Below, piece by piece: positions 41,812 through 51,246 of a stretch of DNA of 64,000 bases (its first letter is position 1; each line of letters opens with the position of its first letter). The translations under genes were made by a program, and so were the position numbers. Origin of the DNA: Deltaproteobacteria bacterium (GTDB taxonomy: Bacteria; Desulfobacterota; Binatia; HRBIN30; CADEER01); NCBI GenBank assembly GCA_029262455.1, contig JAJCZJ010000050.1, forward strand, positions 1 through 64,000, in the 5' to 3' direction. Below the pieces are notes generated by a model. The model searched no databases, was not told where the DNA came from, and saw only the letters and a list, made by a program, of their open reading frames with translations.

Positions 41812-43584
41812 ATGAAGAAGGTTGTTGTAGCCAGTCTTTCACTTTGGCTTTCGGCGATGTGCAGTACCGCCTTCGCCGGCAGTCCGACGATGGTGACCGC
41901 ACCCGGATCGTCCGGGAGCTGCGGTATTCCTGGAAACGATCTGTGTATTCCCGGAGCCAGCATCTTCCTCAACTTTCCGCCGGTCGCACCATTTGTCTTC
42001 CCCGGCGGTGTCGCTTACGGCCTTGCGGCCGGCGATGTCATCAATGGACTTTCGTTTGGTCTCGACACCTTCGGTGGAGGCGAGCCGGTTTTCATTTCCG
42101 TCGACGCCTTTTCGCCGGGTGTCGCAGGTGCTGTACTGGCAGAAGCCGGCGCCGGCCAAGCTCAGGCTGACATCTATGGGGTCGGTGCCGTCGGAGCCCC
42201 TGTGGCGAACTTCCTCGCAGTCGATGGCGACGGTCTACCAGCCGCGGCGCCTCCGGCCACTGGTCTGATTGAAGCGCCGGCGGCGCCCCCGGTAGACGAG
42301 CTCAACGCGATGGCGGCGTGCGACCTCGGCACGGGACCGCTGTTCTTTGGAGCTCCCATCTTCTTCACCCTCGCCCCCGGGTCACCAACGTTGGCGGGCC
42401 TCGGAGCCGGCCCAGCCGATATTCTGATATCGGGACCCGGAGGTCCGCCGGCTGTCGCCGCTCCCGCGGCGGCGATGGGCTTCGTACCGGGTGACGTGAT
42501 CGACGCACTGTCTTGGGACGGTTTCGGATTCGGCTACTTGTCACTTGCTCCTGGCTCACCGACGCTGGGCGCATTTCCGGGCTTAGCGGCAGACATCTTC
42601 GTACCCGGTCCGGCAATCGCAGTAGCTGCGGCTGCCATGGGGCTGGGAGCCGGCGACAACATCGACGCGATCGACGTCCTCGCCGCCGACGCCGACGGCG
42701 ACCACGTCAACGATGCCTGTGACAACTGCCCAGGCGTTGCGAACAACGCCCAGCTAGACTTCGATGCGGACGGAATGGGCGATGCATGTGATCCGCCTCC
42801 CACATCTACCCCGACCTCAACGCCAACAGCAACGCCGACTTCGACGCCAACTTCGACGCCAACCGCAGTGGGACCAACATCGACCCCGACGGCAACGCCA
42901 ACGGCAACGCCGACATCGACACCGACCGATACTCCGACTCCAACCCCCACGTCGACGCAGACGGCGACCCCGACTTCAACCCCCACATCAACGCCGACAT
43001 CGACACCGACCGATACAGCTGCACCTCCGGCAGGATGCCCTGCGAGCCCACTGGTCGGGTGTGACATGCCGACGAAATCGATCCTCAAACTCAAAGACCG
43101 CGACGCCGATGGCCCGGGAGCCAAAGATCAGCTTCTGTGGAAGTACATCAAGGGTCCGGCCGAGTTGCAGACCGGATTCGGCGATCCTCTGACGACAGCG
43201 AGCATACAGCTCTGCCTCTACGACGGTACCGGGACACTCGCTCTGGACGCGACGATCACTCCCCCCGGTGGAACATGTGGATCGAAGCCGTGCTGGAAAG
43301 CGCTCGGAACCAAGGGCTACAAGTATCTCGACAAGTCTGCCGCCAAAGATGGTGCGTTCAAGGCGATCCTGAAGGGCGACGCCGTCAACCCGAAGACGAA
43401 GATTCTCTTCAAAGGACGCGACGGTGCATTAAACTACTCCGCTGCCAATCCGTTGCTAGACGATAGCGGTACGATCTCGATACGGATGAGCAACACCGAC
43501 AACGCCAACTGCTGGGGAGCCGACTTTGCGCCGGCGACCGTCATCAAAAACACCGACGGTCTGTTCAAGGCGAAGACACCGTAA
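41812..43584 (+). CDS. Secreted protein with TSP3, PT linker and conserved C-terminal module
   Basis: A 590-residue exported protein. Signal peptide about 1-23 ([13 protein letters not shown]). An unrecognised, Gly/Ala/Pro-rich region follows (residues about 25-285). Next is a thrombospondin-type-3-like Ca-binding segment, [16 protein letters not shown], then [12 protein letters not shown], near 290-327. A 70-residue Thr/Pro/Ser linker ([12 protein letters not shown] units) follows. The final about 180 residues (43040-43584) are the recurrent module with [28 protein letters not shown] and NCWGADF. It has its own start after GGGGAG. Function unknown; likely a cell-surface, cation-stabilised protein. 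Confidence 0.85.
   Translation: MKKVVVASLSLWLSAMCSTAFAGSPTMVTAPGSSGSCGIPGNDLCIPGASIFLNFPPVAPFVFPGGVAYGLAAGDVINGLSFGLDTFGGGEPVFISVDAFSPGVAGAVLAEAGAGQAQADIYGVGAVGAPVANFLAVDGDGLPAAAPPATGLIEAPAAPPVDELNAMAACDLGTGPLFFGAPIFFTLAPGSPTLAGLGAGPADILISGPGGPPAVAAPAAAMGFVPGDVIDALSWDGFGFGYLSLAPGSPTLGAFPGLAADIFVPGPAIAVAAAAMGLGAGDNIDAIDVLAADADGDHVNDACDNCPGVANNAQLDFDADGMGDACDPPPTSTPTSTPTATPTSTPTSTPTAVGPTSTPTATPTATPTSTPTDTPTPTPTSTQTATPTSTPTSTPTSTPTDTAAPPAGCPASPLVGCDMPTKSILKLKDRDADGPGAKDQLLWKYIKGPAELQTGFGDPLTTASIQLCLYDGTGTLALDATITPPGGTCGSKPCWKALGTKGYKYLDKSAAKDGAFKAILKGDAVNPKTKILFKGRDGALNYSAANPLLDDSGTISIRMSNTDNANCWGADFAPATVIKNTDGLFKAKTP
42799..43017 (+). repeat. Thr/Pro tandem repeat in coding sequence
   Basis: Imperfect tandem copies of a 12-18-base unit encoding TPTSTP/TPTATP, forming a flexible, probably O-glycosylated or extended linker between the TSP3 segment and the C-terminal module of the surrounding gene. 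Unit copies vary by synonymous and conservative changes. Confidence 0.85.
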
Positions 43585-43609
43585 CCGCTGAGCGGTAGCA
43601 GTGAAAATA

Positions 43610-43647
43610 GGCCACGGATGAACACAGATCTGTGTTCATCCGTGGCC
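43610..43647. repeat. 38-bp perfect palindrome of the repeat family (copy C)
   Basis: GGCCACGGATGAACACAGA followed at once by its exact reverse complement, with no spacer. This is the same GGCCACGGATGAACAC core as copies A and B with the interior deleted. It lies between two convergent genes and may also stop transcription on either strand. Confidence 0.9.
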
Positions 43648-43659
43648 CCGGTAAAGCAC

Positions 43660-44583
43660 CTACCTACTACCTCCACGACGGAAGCGACGCAGGACGACCA
43701 ATCCTTCCGCCTCGCCGACCGGGCGACCGCCGACGTGAAGAGTCGCGGTCGCGGGCACCCAGTCTCGCCCCTTGTCGTCTGCGCTGCGAGCCCCCGGCCG
43801 GGCTACGTATTCGATACCCTCGGCGTCGTCCCCAATGTCCGGAGCAATCCAGCGATAGGTCATACTCGCCAGGAGCATCGACTCATCCATATCCTCCGGC
43901 GTACCGTCACCGCGAATGATCTTCCCCGCGTCGCCTAGTGCTTGTTCGGCGACACCGACCAGTGACCCTGGGGGTTCCCGACACAAACCGCGAATCTCTT
44001 CGTTCGTCCAACCAGCGCGATAAGCCGGAAGCGCCAATCGTCGAGGCAACGAGAACAGATAATCCGCCATACGCCGCTCCGTAGTGCGGCCGTCGGGTGT
44101 GATCTCAACTCGATCGAAAGTGGCCGTCGCCTCTACGGCCAAAACCGGCTCAGTCGCCGAGGGTAATCGCCTTTCCATCCGCACGTCGACATCCCCGCCT
44201 GCCGCCACCTTCGATTCCCAGTAGAGCACCTTCGCCCCATCGGCAATGTGCGGGCGTGTGCGCGGGTCGGCGATCGGAATCGTCCGGCGGAATCGAACCG
44301 AAATGTCGCGCGGCTGCGGTGATTCCGTTTCGTCAGCGTGAGCCAGCGCTGCCAAAGTCGCACAGCGGAGCGCAAGCTCGGCCAGCAATGCACCCGACAA
44401 TGCCGGCCAACGATTCCCCCGCACGACACTGTCGGACAACAAGGCGATGCCTCTGCATCCGGAGCGACTCCAATCCGATCCATGCGGCAATGAGGGCCGC
44501 GGCAGTCCGCAAGGCAAAACATCCCATTCGCCGACGTGGCGCAACAACTGATCGTGATAGTCGGATCGGGCCATACCTCGCAT
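43660..44583 (-). CDS. Protein of unknown function, 307 residues
   Basis: I do not recognise this protein. It has no signal peptide or membrane span. The middle (RDISVRFRRTIPIADPRT, VLYWESKVAAGGDVDVRM, PVLAVEATATFDRVE) reads as a run of beta strands preceded by a helix-rich region (LAELALRCATLAALAHA). That could fit a hotdog-like acyl-binding fold, as in some thioesterases, but no catalytic signature was found. The ATG at 44583 is the first start; another Met is three codons in. It is divergent from the MlaC/HpnM-like gene with a 100-base gap and follows the 38-bp palindrome. Confidence 0.65.
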   Translation of the reverse strand: MRGMARSDYHDQLLRHVGEWDVLPCGLPRPSLPHGSDWSRSGCRGIALLSDSVVRGNRWPALSGALLAELALRCATLAALAHADETESPQPRDISVRFRRTIPIADPRTRPHIADGAKVLYWESKVAAGGDVDVRMERRLPSATEPVLAVEATATFDRVEITPDGRTTERRMADYLFSLPRRLALPAYRAGWTNEEIRGLCREPPGSLVGVAEQALGDAGKIIRGDGTPEDMDESMLLASMTYRWIAPDIGDDAEGIEYVARPGARSADDKGRDWVPATATLHVGGRPVGEAEGLVVLRRFRRGGSR

Positions 44584-44683
44584 GTTAGTGACGGAACCCG
44601 GTCATTCTCAAGCCCCGGCGGGCTCGGCATCCGGGTCCGCAACGTGCTAGGATCTCCCTAGTGTCTACGCGTAGGAGGACCTA

Positions 44684-45448
44684 GTGAGAATAGGTATTTG
44701 GCGAATCTGGATCACCGCAGGACTTGTGTCGACGTACTTCGCAGCAGCGTCTCTCGGAGAGGAGAGCACCGCCGCCCGCGCTGCCGGACACGTTGAAAAT
44801 GGCGAGCCATCGGAGGATGTCCTCGCTCCGGCGGTGGTTGTGGAGGGCTCAAGCACGGCGGCCACGGTGGCCGGCGACGAAGAACAGAGCCCCGCAGTGC
44901 TGGTCGTCAACGATCTCAACGACGCCCTGCTCGAAGTCCTCAAGCAGTCCAACGAGCTGGACTACGCGGGACGCTTCTCACTGTTGGAACCTTCGCTCAA
45001 AGCCATCTTCGACCTCCAGTACATGGCCCGCCAAGCCGTCGGCCGCGGTTTCCTCGACCTCAGCCAAGAAGATCGGGCGCTGTGGTATTCACTGTTCTCC
45101 GACTACATGGTCTCGAACTACGCCGCGCGATTCGACCACTACGCAAATCAGCAATTCGAAATCGTCGGAGAGGAGCCTGGCACCAAGGACACGGTTCTAG
45201 TGCGCACGCAGGTCATCGACCCCGGCAAAGAAACGGTAGACCTGAGCTATCGACTGCGAGGAACCGGCGACGAGTGGAAGGTTATCGACGTCTACCTGAA
45301 GGGCTCGGTCAGCGAACTCGCACTGCGTCGGTCGGAATACGCCGGAGTTCTCAAGCGGGAAGGATTTACCGCACTGGTCACAAAGGTGCGGGCCAAAATC
45401 GGCGAGGCCGCAAACGACGCCTCGCCGATCGCGAGGGCAGCAAACTAG
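44684..45448 (+). CDS. MlaC/Ttg2D/HpnM-like periplasmic lipid-binding protein
   Basis: A 254-residue exported protein of the MlaC/Tol_Tol_Ttg2 family, which ferries lipids across the periplasm; the HpnM members belong to hopanoid clusters. A signal peptide (about 1-24) and a 50-residue variable region precede the core: FDLQYMARQAVGRGF, LSQEDRALWYSLFSDYMVSNYAARF, VRTQVIDPG, DEWKVIDVYLKGSVSELALRRSEYAGVLKREGF. The GTG start has AGGAGG five bases before it. It converges with the MlaA-like gene one base apart, and HpnN-like RND is 1.5 kb downstream, so the three probably serve outer-membrane lipid or hopanoid traffic. Confidence 0.88.
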   Translation: MRIGIWRIWITAGLVSTYFAAASLGEESTAARAAGHVENGEPSEDVLAPAVVVEGSSTAATVAGDEEQSPAVLVVNDLNDALLEVLKQSNELDYAGRFSLLEPSLKAIFDLQYMARQAVGRGFLDLSQEDRALWYSLFSDYMVSNYAARFDHYANQQFEIVGEEPGTKDTVLVRTQVIDPGKETVDLSYRLRGTGDEWKVIDVYLKGSVSELALRRSEYAGVLKREGFTALVTKVRAKIGEAANDASPIARAAN

Positions 45449-45449
45449 G

Positions 45450-46391
45450 TCAGCGCTGTGCCAGCGACGCGTGAGACACACCGTCCGGCGTCGGAGAGAC
45501 CCACGCATACGCGACCGACGAGAGGGATTCGTGATTCGAGCGGCGCCCCCAAATGTCTGCGTCGCGGCTCTGACAGTAGGCATTGCGCAGCGCCGCGTAG
45601 AAATCGATCGAAGATTCCTCAAGCATCCGAAGTTCATCCGAGACCTCATCGCGAACGACGAGCCCTTTGCCACCACCGTGCAACGCTGCATAGAAGATCT
45701 GATCCACCGGACCAAGCAAGAAAGTGATCGGGCGGAACATCAGATCTACGATGTCGCCGAGGCCGTCCCGCACCGTCGTCGGGCCAAGCACGGGGACGAC
45801 GATATAGGCGCCGCTAGGAACACCTTCGAGCGCCAACGTCTGACCGAAATCAGACGTATGCCCTTCCATGCCCACGGAGGCAGCCGGATCGAACAAACCG
45901 GCAACACCGATGGTCGTGTTGATACCGAACCGCGCCGCTGTGACTCCGGCATCGTCCCACTGCCTCTGCAGCAAGTCGTTCACCAGAACCACCGGCGTAT
46001 CCAAATTGGCAAGAAAACGACGTACGCTGTCGCGCGCGGGGCTAGGAACGACGTATTGGTAGACTTGGGTGATTGGATCAAAAACCCAGCCGTCGAGTGC
46101 TCGATTGAAGGCCAGCGTTCTGCGATTCACCGACTCGAGCGGATCCGAGACAGCGCCCCGCTCAGCTACGAAGTCGTCACCAAAGTCCTCGTCGTCGAAC
46201 TCGGCAGCTAGGGCTGCGTCACCCATCGCCGGGCGAAGATCCGGACGCGCAGACGCAGGCAACGCCGTCAACAAGGCCAGCGCGGCGAGCACTCCAAGAA
46301 TCGAAAGTTGCGAACGACGATCGGTCAATTCAGAACCCCTCACAGTCTCCAGCACCAGCCCTTCCTTCCAACGACGCCTACCCGCGTCCAT
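45450..46391 (-). CDS. mlaA: MlaA (VacJ)-family outer-membrane lipid protein
   Basis: A 313-residue protein of the MlaA/VacJ family. The conserved core is complete: SDPLESVNRRTLAFNRALDGW, DTPVVLVNDLLQR, RFGINTTIGVAGLFDPAA, DFGQTLALEGVPSGAYIVVPVLGP, and YAALRNAYCQSRD. MlaA removes phospholipids from the outer-membrane outer leaflet and hands them to MlaC. The N-terminal hydrophobic segment (LGVLAALALLTALPASA) gives an export signal without a lipobox Cys, so it may be anchored differently from the E. coli lipoprotein. The exact start is uncertain: a GTG 12 codons in is possible. Confidence 0.92.
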   Translation of the reverse strand: MDAGRRRWKEGLVLETVRGSELTDRRSQLSILGVLAALALLTALPASARPDLRPAMGDAALAAEFDDEDFGDDFVAERGAVSDPLESVNRRTLAFNRALDGWVFDPITQVYQYVVPSPARDSVRRFLANLDTPVVLVNDLLQRQWDDAGVTAARFGINTTIGVAGLFDPAASVGMEGHTSDFGQTLALEGVPSGAYIVVPVLGPTTVRDGLGDIVDLMFRPITFLLGPVDQIFYAALHGGGKGLVVRDEVSDELRMLEESSIDFYAALRNAYCQSRDADIWGRRSNHESLSSVAYAWVSPTPDGVSHASLAQR

Positions 46392-46917
46392 CGCAGAGTC
46401 CTATGCGGACCGATCGTGCGATCTCTTTCTTTATCTAAGGTCGATTGTCCTTCAGACAAAATTCCGAAAGCAGGTATGCGGCGGCTGACCTTCAAGACAG
46501 TCGCCAAGCGCCCAGGCAGTATCACAGACCATCGTTTTATTTTCAAGCAACTTTTGGTTCTCGCCCAAAAACTCCATGCAAGAATTTGCACGATCGGCAG
46601 AGCTTCCGTAAATATCCGATTTTGTGCGGCAATTGTTCATTCCGGAGGAAATCGCGTAGATTTCTGGTGTACCGAGCATATCAGGTGACGCCCTACAGGA
46701 CATCTCGAATCTGTGATACCGCAAGGTACCGTCAAGCCATGAGCAGGGTTTAACCAAACCATTCACAGCGCAACGAAGATTCACCGGCCGGCAGCTTCGC
46801 GAGATCTAGCCCGAACGATTCATGACTTCATCGCAGCTGTCGTCTCGCAGCACTTGGCACACATAGGGAAAAATTGGCCTCGAATCTTCTCACTTTTGCA
46901 GGTTAGGGAAGCTTAGC
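46392..46917. other. 526-base gap, no gene supported
   Basis: A rather AT-richer region upstream of the HpnN-like gene and the divergent MlaA-like gene. I find no conserved protein or RNA. A small open frame on the minus strand (46452-46784) lacks any family match, ribosome site or codon pattern like its neighbours. Probably promoters for both divergent genes. Confidence 0.4.
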
Positions 46918-49551
46918 ATGTCACTCGAAGATAGAGTCGCCTCCCTCGCACGCTCGTGGGTCGGCGCCATACAAAATCATCATCGGCTCGCAATCGGCAC
47001 GATCCTCGCTGCCACCGTGGCGCTCGGGATCTTCACCGCCCTGACACTTGGCGTCAACATGGACAACAAGAAGCTGTTGTCCCCCGACCTTCCGTTCCAG
47101 AAAGCCGCGCGCGCCTACGGACGCTACTTCCCTTCTCTCGACGACGGTCTCCTGATCGTCCTCGACGCGCAAACACCGGAGCAAGCACGCGCCAGCGCGC
47201 AAGCTCTGGCGGATAAACTGAGGGAGGATCGCGACACCTTTCGCGACGTATACATCCCGGGCGGCGACCCTTTCTTCCAGCGCCACGGCCTTCTTTACCG
47301 CTCACCCGAGGAGCTCGACGACTTTGTCGATCATGTGGCCCTCGTTCAGCCAATCCTCGCCGATCTATCCCGCGATGCCAGCATCGGTAGTCTGTCGCGC
47401 ATCATCCAGCTCGGACTCAAACAAGCACGCACAAACCCCACCGCTGCGGCCACCGACTGGCCTGCAGTTCTCGACAAGATCGGCGTCGCAACCGTCCGCG
47501 TCTTCGACGAATACCCGATCTCCGTGTCGTGGGAGGATCTCATGGTCGAGGGCACAGCCCTCGACATAGGCACCCGCCAAACCATCGTCCTGGAGCCAGT
47601 CCTCGAATTCGGCAAGATCCTAGCAGCGCAAAACGCCATCGCAGAGATACGAAGCGCTGCGCAGGATCTAGGACTAACGCCTGATCGCGGAATCGAAGTT
47701 CGCATCACCGGAAACCCAGCCCTCAACTACGAGGAGATGATCGGCCTCGCTTGGGACATCGGCGTGTCCACCTTCTTCTCACTCGCAATCGTCGTCGCCC
47801 TGCTCTACGCCGCCCTGCGAAGCATGCGACTTGTCTCAGCGGCCGCCATTACTTTGGTCGTCGGTCTCATCTGGACCGCGGCATTCGCCGCCGCTACGGT
47901 CGGCCAACTCAACGTCTTGTCGATCGCCTTCGCAGTCCTCTTCATCGGACTCGGCGTCGACTTCGCAATCCATCTCGGCATGCAGTACGTCGATACTCTC
48001 AATAGCGGCACCCCGGGCGACGCGATGCAGAACACCCTGCAACACATCGTCAGCGCACTCGTTCTATGCGCCATCACCACGGCGATTGGATTTCTCGCGT
48101 TTTACCCAACCGGATACCGCGGCGTCGCAGAGCTCGGTCTGATATCCGGCGGCGGAATGTTCATCACTTTGTTTCAGACGTTCACCCTGTTTCCGGCACT
48201 CGTCAGTGCTCTCTTAGGAGACCACCCGGAGAACCTTCGCCCGGCGCTGCCCCTCCGCCTAGTGCCGCCGCGGGCCGTCACGACACACCCGGGGTGGATT
48301 GTCGCGATCGCCATCGCTCTGGCGATTGCCGCACTCCTGCAGCTGCCGCACATGAAGTTCGACATCAACGTAGTCGAGATGCGCGACCCAAAGACAGAGT
48401 CGGTGCAAGCGTTCAAGGACCTGCTGGCGCGCAGCGAGACATCGCCCTGGTACATCGATGTTCTCACTCCGGATCTCGAAGCCGGCCAAGCCCTAGCAGA
48501 GCGCGCCCGCGACCTCGACGTTGTCAGCTCAGCGTTGACTCTCGCCGACTACGTGCCCGCCGACCAAGATGAGAAACGCCAGATCTTAGAAACAGTCGCG
48601 ATGCTGCTCGAGGTTCCGATCGGCGAAAGCAATAACGACACATCAACCGAGCAACAGGTCTCTGCCCTGCGCGACCTCCGCAACGAACTCGACGCGGACT
48701 GGCTCGACGCGGATTCGCCATTGGGCCGCAGCGCCCTCAGCCTGCGGAAGCACTTGGATACCTTCCTCGCGCGCGTCGGGGACGAGGCCGAAACCAAGGC
48801 AGCACTGGCAGAGCTCCAAAAGATTCTGCTGGGAAACTTCACCGCTCAGTTCGACCGTCTGCGTGAGGCAGCCGACCCGCCATTGGTCGAACTGAAAGAT
48901 CTTCCGCGCGACCTTAGCCGCCGCATGGTATCCGACGACGGCCACGCCCGCGTTCAGATCTTTCCGAGCGAAGAACTCGCCACCAGTGATGACGTCGCTC
49001 GATTCGTCGACACGGTGCGGGAGCTCGCCCCCGACGCCACTGGCGTCGCCGTCAACCTCCTCGAACTCGGTCGTGCGACATCACAATCGCTGCGTCAGGC
49101 ACTAACATCAGCCTTTGTCGCCATCGCCATCTTGTTGCTTCTGCTTTGGCGGCGGATCGGTGACACCCTACTGGTTCTGGCGCCGCTGCTGCTTGGCGCC
49201 ATCCTCAACGGCGGACTCATGGTCGCTCTCGACATCCAGTTAAATTTCGCCAACGTCGTCGTACTCCCTCTGCTCATCGGCATCGGCGTAGACTGCGGAA
49301 TCCACCTCGTTTACGCGGCGCGCGACGGCAAGGCAGCGAACGCTCTTCTCGAGAGCGTAACCGCTCGCGCCGTCTTCTTCAGCACCATGACGACGACTGC
49401 AAGTTTCGGAAGCCTCTCGCTTTCTTCACACCGCGGCATTTCCACACTCGGTATGCTGTTGGTGTTCGGCATCCTCATCATACTCGTCTGCAATCTGGTC
49501 GTACTGCCGGCACTCATCACACTCCGGCAACGCGCCGGCGCGAGCGATTGA
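46918..49551 (+). CDS. hpnN: HpnN-like RND (MMPL) lipid exporter
   Basis: An 877-residue inner-membrane transporter of the RND/MMPL superfamily. TM1 (TILAATVALGIFTAL) is followed by a periplasmic domain, then TM2-TM6, a second periplasmic domain (about residues 475-715) and TM7-12. The conserved GLGVDFAIHLGMQY and GIGVDCGIHLVYAA motifs of TM4/TM10 carry the proton-relay Asp residues. Its start (SLEDRVASLARSWVGAI) and overall size resemble HpnN, which moves hopanoids to the outer membrane, often with HpnM. No squalene-hopene cyclase is present here, so hopanoid is the likely but not proven cargo. Confidence 0.85.
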   Translation: MSLEDRVASLARSWVGAIQNHHRLAIGTILAATVALGIFTALTLGVNMDNKKLLSPDLPFQKAARAYGRYFPSLDDGLLIVLDAQTPEQARASAQALADKLREDRDTFRDVYIPGGDPFFQRHGLLYRSPEELDDFVDHVALVQPILADLSRDASIGSLSRIIQLGLKQARTNPTAAATDWPAVLDKIGVATVRVFDEYPISVSWEDLMVEGTALDIGTRQTIVLEPVLEFGKILAAQNAIAEIRSAAQDLGLTPDRGIEVRITGNPALNYEEMIGLAWDIGVSTFFSLAIVVALLYAALRSMRLVSAAAITLVVGLIWTAAFAAATVGQLNVLSIAFAVLFIGLGVDFAIHLGMQYVDTLNSGTPGDAMQNTLQHIVSALVLCAITTAIGFLAFYPTGYRGVAELGLISGGGMFITLFQTFTLFPALVSALLGDHPENLRPALPLRLVPPRAVTTHPGWIVAIAIALAIAALLQLPHMKFDINVVEMRDPKTESVQAFKDLLARSETSPWYIDVLTPDLEAGQALAERARDLDVVSSALTLADYVPADQDEKRQILETVAMLLEVPIGESNNDTSTEQQVSALRDLRNELDADWLDADSPLGRSALSLRKHLDTFLARVGDEAETKAALAELQKILLGNFTAQFDRLREAADPPLVELKDLPRDLSRRMVSDDGHARVQIFPSEELATSDDVARFVDTVRELAPDATGVAVNLLELGRATSQSLRQALTSAFVAIAILLLLLWRRIGDTLLVLAPLLLGAILNGGLMVALDIQLNFANVVVLPLLIGIGVDCGIHLVYAARDGKAANALLESVTARAVFFSTMTTTASFGSLSLSSHRGISTLGMLLVFGILIILVCNLVVLPALITLRQRAGASD

Positions 49552-49559
49552 GTCGGGCT

Positions 49560-50000
49560 CTACGCTTTCTTCATCCCAGCGAGCATCGCAGCCATCTGCT
49601 GATGCACGGCGTTGACCGCCTGCAGCGGACGAATCATCACTTTGAACTCGACGATCTTTCCTTCGTCATTGCAGGTGATGATATCGACGCCATTGACGTA
49701 CTTCCCGTCCATCTCCGTCTCGAACTCGAGAAAGGCGTGATGTCCGGACATCACCTCCTTGACGTAACCAAAAGTGGTTCCAGACTCGACCGGCTTTTCG
49801 GCCGCAGCCGACGCTCCGTCGCCCCCGTCAAAAGTCGCAAAAGCAGCTGACAGGTAGGCTTTGGTGATGTCCTTGCCACGCTGCGGTGTGAAAACTACCG
49901 GTGACAAGAAGACACAATCGTCGGCCAACAGATCGTCCAAGCCACCCGGATGTTGACCGCGCAGGTGGTTGTGCCAGTTCGCAATCGTCTTTTCGATCAT
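49560..50000 (-). CDS. SnoaL/NTF2-like protein
   Basis: A 146-residue single-domain NTF2-like (cone-shaped) protein: IEKTIANWHNHLRGQHPGGLDDLLADDCVFLSP, then DITKAYLSAAF and VNGVDIITCNDEGKIVEFKVMIRPLQAV, typical of nuclear transport factor 2/SnoaL-like domains. The family includes isomerases, hydratases and proteins of unknown role; a ligand-binding pocket is expected. The ATG at 50000 gives the complete domain. It is 8 bases from the convergent HpnN-like stop. Confidence 0.85.
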   Translation of the reverse strand: MIEKTIANWHNHLRGQHPGGLDDLLADDCVFLSPVVFTPQRGKDITKAYLSAAFATFDGGDGASAAAEKPVESGTTFGYVKEVMSGHHAFLEFETEMDGKYVNGVDIITCNDEGKIVEFKVMIRPLQAVNAVHQQMAAMLAGMKKA

Positions 50001-50088
50001 GCGCCACCATCACCACACGACCGCGGCCAGGGCAAGGCCATAACCGCAGCCCCGGCCAACGCCGACTACGGAGCGAGCTCTACATGAC

Positions 50089-50943
50089 TCACGGGGAGAC
50101 GCATGAACCGTTGCTCGCATCATCGTCGCGGAGATCGCAATCGACATCGAGCGCAAACATGGCGTTCAACCCAAGACAGGTCTGGCAATCGGCGGCATCT
50201 TCAACGCACGCCGCCAACGCTGGACCGGCTGCGGCCGAGCACTGCCCTGGAAACAACCCCGAGGGGTCGCCGCAATGGTCGGCGACGGTCTTCGACAGCT
50301 TCGCTGAAACCTTGCCAACTTTACCGCGTTCGTCCGCGGCCACAGACCACGACGTCGCCGCGTCGTAAAGGCAGCGCTCGAGCTCGTCGGTCGACAACAC
50401 ACCGCCTAGGAACGGGTGCTTGTTCACTTTTACCGCTCGCTTGGTGCAGTTCGAGAATTCGGCGAGTTGCGTCTTCACCAGATCGGCGGCTTTCGAAAGA
50501 ACCTTCACCTGACAACTGCAGGCATCACGATCGTCAGAGCAAGGTATGAGCGCCGCGTCCAAGTCGCCCCCAAACAACGCGCCAACCAGCGCGACCTGTT
50601 TACCGGACCCTTCTTGGTTGACCGTATCCGCGTCGGTCGATCCGAACGTCGGAGTCTCTACCGCGCATTTCGCACCGGCAATCACCGTCGTCCGCTGATG
50701 CTTCTTAACAACCCGCTTGCGCATGTCCGCAGTCAAGCAAGACTGCGCGGACATCGGTAATTTCCCCTTGCCTGCCATTTTCGCGCAATGGACGTTTTCT
50801 TTACCTTGCGCGTGCGAAACCTGAACCGAGGATTTCCACAAATCCTTCAGACACTTGATCTGGTGTTTGCTTTGTAGTTGCGCAGTTGCGGGTACCGCGG
50901 AAACCACAAAGACGGTGGCCAAAGCTATGGATATTGCTCGCAT
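50089..50943 (-). CDS. Cys-rich secreted protein of unknown function
   Basis: A 284-residue exported protein. Signal peptide about 1-21 (SIALATVFVVSAVPATAQ). The mature part has about 14 Cys, with a helical, Lys-rich N-half (KHQIKCLKDLWKSSVQ) and a C-terminal block LAACVEDAADCQTCLGLNAM, then DVDCDLRDDD and NGSCVSP. I recall a similar C-terminal Cys block in other uncharacterised secreted proteins of environmental deltaproteobacteria/Binatota, but no family name or function is known to me. The ATG at 50943 is chosen because it begins the signal peptide. Redox-active, metal-binding or structural Cys are all possible. Confidence 0.7.
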   Translation of the reverse strand: MRAISIALATVFVVSAVPATAQLQSKHQIKCLKDLWKSSVQVSHAQGKENVHCAKMAGKGKLPMSAQSCLTADMRKRVVKKHQRTTVIAGAKCAVETPTFGSTDADTVNQEGSGKQVALVGALFGGDLDAALIPCSDDRDACSCQVKVLSKAADLVKTQLAEFSNCTKRAVKVNKHPFLGGVLSTDELERCLYDAATSWSVAADERGKVGKVSAKLSKTVADHCGDPSGLFPGQCSAAAGPALAACVEDAADCQTCLGLNAMFALDVDCDLRDDDASNGSCVSP

Positions 50944-51205
50944 GGTCAGATTCTCCTGTGTCTCTGCATCTCCAGTCCGACGGTGACGACCACCGACGGG
51001 AACGGTTGATTGCAGTTGATCTGACCAAGGCGCAATGCGAACGATATGCCAACAAATTATTGCCGCGCGATGTGCGCACTGAAGGCTCCATCGACAGCAC
51101 ACCGTCGTCCAGACAACGGACCACCGACAAGGATGTTCCGCCAAGCACCGCGTCTCGCCTAGCGAACGCTTTGCCATGCCTCGCACGGCATAATGCCGCG
51201 CGGGG

Positions 51206-51240
51206 AAAAAGCGGCCGCGGCACGAAGCGTGCCACGGCCG
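51206..51240 (-). terminator. Rho-independent terminator of the dodecin gene
   Basis: On the minus strand, stem CGGCCGTGGCACG with one mismatch to CGTGCCGCGGCCG, loop CTT, followed by C and five T (51206-51210). It is six bases after the dodecin stop. The rest of 50944-51246 holds the promoter side of the Cys-rich gene; no gene is supported. Confidence 0.85.
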
Positions 51241-51246
51241 ACCGAT

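Noticed and set aside
42799-43017. Tandem repeat as possible CRISPR or minisatellite
   Set aside because: The units are in frame with the surrounding coding region and encode a Thr/Pro linker; there are no unique spacers between identical repeats.
46452-46784. Small minus-strand open frame in the gap before the HpnN-like gene
   Set aside because: No ribosome site, no similarity that I recognise, and composition like the surrounding non-coding DNA.
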